A stretch of 5,796 nt of DNA, from contig JAKLIS010000108.1 of the NCBI GenBank assembly GCA_022709485.1, positions 1 to 5,796 on the forward strand. The letters are read 5' to 3'. Below the pieces are notes generated by a model. That model did not search any database. It was not told the DNA's origin and was given only the letters and a program-made list of their open reading frames with translations. Shown one piece after another: positions 5,609-5,796 of the stretch. This DNA is from Elusimicrobiota bacterium (lineage in GTDB: Bacteria; Elusimicrobiota; Elusimicrobia; F11). Each line of letters opens with the position of its first letter. Position 1 is the stretch's first letter. The position numbers and the translations under genes are program-made.

Positions 5609-5796
5609 CACTGAAAGAACCTGGCGGGGCGGCCAGCAACAGGTTTTATCCCTTATTCGAGGTCTTACCGCCTTGGGCCACTTCAATTTAGCCGTCGTCA
5701 AAAAAGGAAGCGTCTTGGCCCGCCGTTTGGCTTCAGAAAGAGTTCCGTTGTTGGAATTAAATCCCTGGGGGGAAATAGATTTTGTGGCGGCCGCCC
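5580..5796 (+). CDS. Second GT4-like glycosyltransferase (3' truncated by window edge)
   Basis: Seventy-two residues are visible, starting MNALRIAHVDTERTWRGGQQQVLSLIRGL. A first strand followed by the WRGGQQQV glycine-rich loop and a helix ending in GH (33-34) is the normal N-terminal half of GT4 glycosyltransferases, here with the GG pair intact. ATG 5580 lies 29 nt inside the end of the preceding gene in another frame, so translation is probably coupled; no strong Shine-Dalgarno is seen. The first strand and loop resemble the N-terminus of the preceding GT4 (HLIDERWDSG against HVDTERTWRGG), so the two may be paralogues. The donor domain is off the right edge, so the substrate cannot be judged. 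Confidence 0.8.
   Translation, partial: MNALRIAHVDTERTWRGGQQQVLSLIRGLTALGHFNLAVVKKGSVLARRLASERVPLLELNPWGEIDFVAAA

Overview
The window is a stretch of a Gram-negative (diderm) bacterial chromosome with every supported gene on the + strand. Three things show the LPS-bearing envelope: a Kdo transferase (WaaA/KdtA), a heptosyltransferase-type GT9 enzyme, and a run of further glycosyltransferases. Base composition looks roughly balanced. I cannot assign a phylum from sequence alone. No mobile elements, CRISPR repeats, tRNA or rRNA genes were seen.

Layout. (1) Bases 1-800 are the 3' nine-tenths of secF, a Sec translocon accessory membrane subunit; its start lies off the left edge. (2) Bases 801-955 form a compact, possibly regulatory leader. 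It holds a plausible promoter (828-857), two interlocking inverted repeats that could form an H-type pseudoknot (867-908), a Shine-Dalgarno-like AGAAGGG, and a 13-codon mini-ORF (918-959). The mini-ORF's stop overlaps the most likely start, TTG 956, of the next gene. (3) Bases 956-1564 encode a 202-residue soluble protein that I do not recognise. (4) Bases 1584-3509 are one uninterrupted 641-codon ORF joining a DUF374-type lysophospholipid acyltransferase domain (about residues 1-205) to a complete Kdo transferase (217-641). A canonical ribosome binding site and ATG lie exactly at the domain junction. (5) Bases 3525-4532 encode a GT9 heptosyltransferase, 4529-5608 a GT4 glycosyltransferase, and 5580-5796 the N-terminus of a second GT4-like enzyme cut by the right edge.

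How the genes work together. From 1584 onward the genes are separated by 15 nt or overlap (4 nt, then 29 nt), as in a single LPS inner-core operon. The acyltransferase domain would act on a lipid, WaaA attaches Kdo to lipid A precursor, the GT9 enzyme adds heptose (or a related sugar), and the GT4 enzymes extend the core. The 202-aa gene sits 19 nt upstream and may be co-transcribed.

The points most worth a second look are the acyltransferase-WaaA fusion with its embedded start signal, and the leader before the unknown gene (pseudoknot candidate, overlapping mini-ORF, and an A AAA AAG heptamer that doubles as a ribosome binding site).
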